DNA of 64,000 nt, from contig OX637295.1 of the NCBI GenBank assembly GCA_951799445.1, positions 20,956,001-21,020,000 of the forward strand, read 5' to 3'. This DNA is from Pseudisothecium myosuroides. Lineage: Eukaryota > Streptophyta > Bryopsida > Hypnales > Lembophyllaceae. A program made the translations under genes and the position numbers. The notes beneath the pieces are model-generated. The model was given only the letters and a program-made list of their open reading frames with translations, was not told the DNA's origin and ran no database searches. Within the stretch, counting starts at the first letter, position 1. Every line of letters starts with the position of its first letter. Positions 62,687 to 64,000 of this stretch are shown piece by piece.

Positions 62687-63991
62687 CTAGTTGTCGAATG
62701 TGTCCTCATCATCATCGGGAAGAGGAAGTAGTGCAGCAGCATTAATCTGGGCCTCGTACTCCTGAACCGCCTGCAAGTCGATTTGAACCTCGGGAGGAGC
62801 CAGAGCAGGCGATTCCACGAAGTGCAGGTTCACGTCACTGCAGAACAAACGAAGTCAGTACCACACACTTCATAGACACACTCCACGACACAAAAACTCA
62901 CAATCAAAAATACACAAGACACCAACATCAGCTTGCACTCTACAAACTCGGGCCACAGGCAAGCTCCAAGCATCCAGATACATCTGCCAATGCCCAGCTG
63001 CTTACCCTGCAAGCTTCCTCGCCAGATACAGGTAAGGCTTCTCGAAGTTGTAGTTCGACTTCGCCGAAATCTCGTAGTACTGCAGGTTCTTCTTCCGGTG
63101 GAATGTCACCTGCTTCGCCTTCACCTGACGGTTCTTCACGTCCACCTTGTTGCCACACAGCACGATCGGAATGTTCTCGCACACCCGGCAAAGGTCGCGA
63201 TGCCAGGTCGGAACGTTTTTGTACGTCAGACGAGCCGTCACGTCGAACATGATGATGGCACACTGACCGTGGATGCTGCAAAACCGAAGCACACCTCGTC
63301 AGGCACAATACTTGACACTTAATCGCAATCGACTGAAAATGGCTTGAGTCCAAAATTCAATTGCTGAAGTCCTATCTGAGTAGTTCTGATCAAAACGAAC
63401 TAGGGCATATGGACTCACTAGTATCCATCACGCAGCCCTCCGAATTTCTCTTGGCCGGCGGTATCCCAGCAGTAAAACCGAATGGGCCCACAGTTCGTGA
63501 AGAAGTCCAGTGGGTGGACCTCCACGCCGATGGTAGCTGCACAACACAGCCCACGATCAGTATCAACGCAAAACCCTAGAATCGACCACCAATTGCACAA
63601 TTCTCACACCATGGCAGACACAAAACACGATCAGTATTTCAGCAAACACTTACGTTCGTATTTCTTCTCGAATTCACCAGTCAAATGACGCTTAACAAAG
63701 GTGGTCTTCCCTGCACGATTCAATCCACAACATTTTTCAGCGCCTATTCCACACCCGAATCACTTCGTTCCCATCAAAACCTCTCCAAACCAACAACCAA
63801 CAGCTACTTCCAACACATCCAAACGTACACCCCACAATAATTCCAATCCGAGCAAAATGAGCACTCACAGAGCTATGCACAAACCAGACCCAATCAATTC
63901 CAAGACACAAATCAGTACCTGTTCCACCGTCGCCAACAATAACGAGTTTAAAGCTTGGAGTGTTGTCAGGAGTTTGCTGCCCGGGCAAAGC
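62687..63991 (-). CDS. RAN: Ran small GTPase (5' end outside window)
   Basis: GTP-binding nuclear protein Ran, which drives nucleocytoplasmic transport with importins and exportins and helps spindle and nuclear-envelope assembly. Exons on the minus strand: 63919-63991, 63654-63710, 63419-63536, 63006-63275 and 62687-62837. All introns are GT-AG (117-208 bp) and all phases agree. The first visible exon follows a TGTAG acceptor and starts ALPGQQT, so the ATG lies alone in an exon beyond 64000. The spliced product is 223 residues. The P-loop GDGGTGKT is at 21-28; effector [32 protein letters not shown] and SAK motifs are intact; the acidic tail is [12 protein letters not shown]. The tail segment ([17 protein letters not shown]) differs from typical seed-plant sequences. 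No lesion is seen, so the gene is probably functional and, by family, broadly expressed. Its promoter is outside the window. Confidence 0.96.
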
Positions 63992-64000
63992 CTACACCAA

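Noticed and set aside
1..64000. tRNA or rRNA genes
   Set aside because: No sequence with convincing internal-promoter and T-arm motifs or rRNA core sequence was noticed. A dedicated covariance search was not possible here.

Overview
The window looks like nuclear DNA of a land plant or close streptophyte relative. Evidence: (i) a spliced gene for the nuclear-transport GTPase Ran enters from the right edge with plant-type GT-AG introns, including one directly after the start codon; (ii) there are many CACTA-type elements and MITEs, a Stowaway-like element and a Ty1/copia RNase H remnant; (iii) telo-box motifs (AAACCCTAA) occur upstream of one gene. Most of the sequence is AT-rich intergenic DNA. 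The species cannot be named from this sequence alone.

Layout. 1-9 kb: a minisatellite, a candidate two-exon small gene (917-2466), and a decayed transposase-like ORF split by a 163-bp CACTA-type MITE with a TAT target duplication. A complete 2.7-kb non-autonomous CACTA element (5351-8055, target duplication AAG) follows. 9-16 kb: AT-rich repeats, a possible second and larger CACTA element, and a foldback MITE with the same terminal sequence.

16.6-38.9 kb, minus strand: the most striking locus. A 20-kb tandem array of a 267-bp unit (about 74-75 copies) forms one uninterrupted 6,676-codon frame for an acidic, Glu/Pro/Val/Lys-rich (PEVK-like) 89-residue repeat. Two spliced exons of a Ser-rich, probably disordered protein (37406-38861) lie just upstream on the same strand. 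The 0.5 kb between them reads as coding sequence broken by several stops and frameshifts. Either the giant frame has lost its native 5' connection or this stretch carries errors. Further upstream are a decayed C2-domain gene (39.25-39.69 kb), a roughly 330-bp tandem duplication, telo-boxes, and a diverged copy of the Ser-rich gene's first exon (41.44-41.50 kb).

42-62 kb: no confident genes. This part holds several MITEs, four or more copies of an AT-rich repeat family in both orientations, a copia RNase H fragment, and a 1.2-kb palindrome whose arms are each built of three 177-bp repeats. 62.7-64.0 kb, minus strand: five coding exons of Ran encoding residues 2-223; only the start-codon exon is outside the window.

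Ran is the only gene here whose function can be named with confidence. The giant repeat ORF and its leader exons form one probable transcription unit of unknown function.
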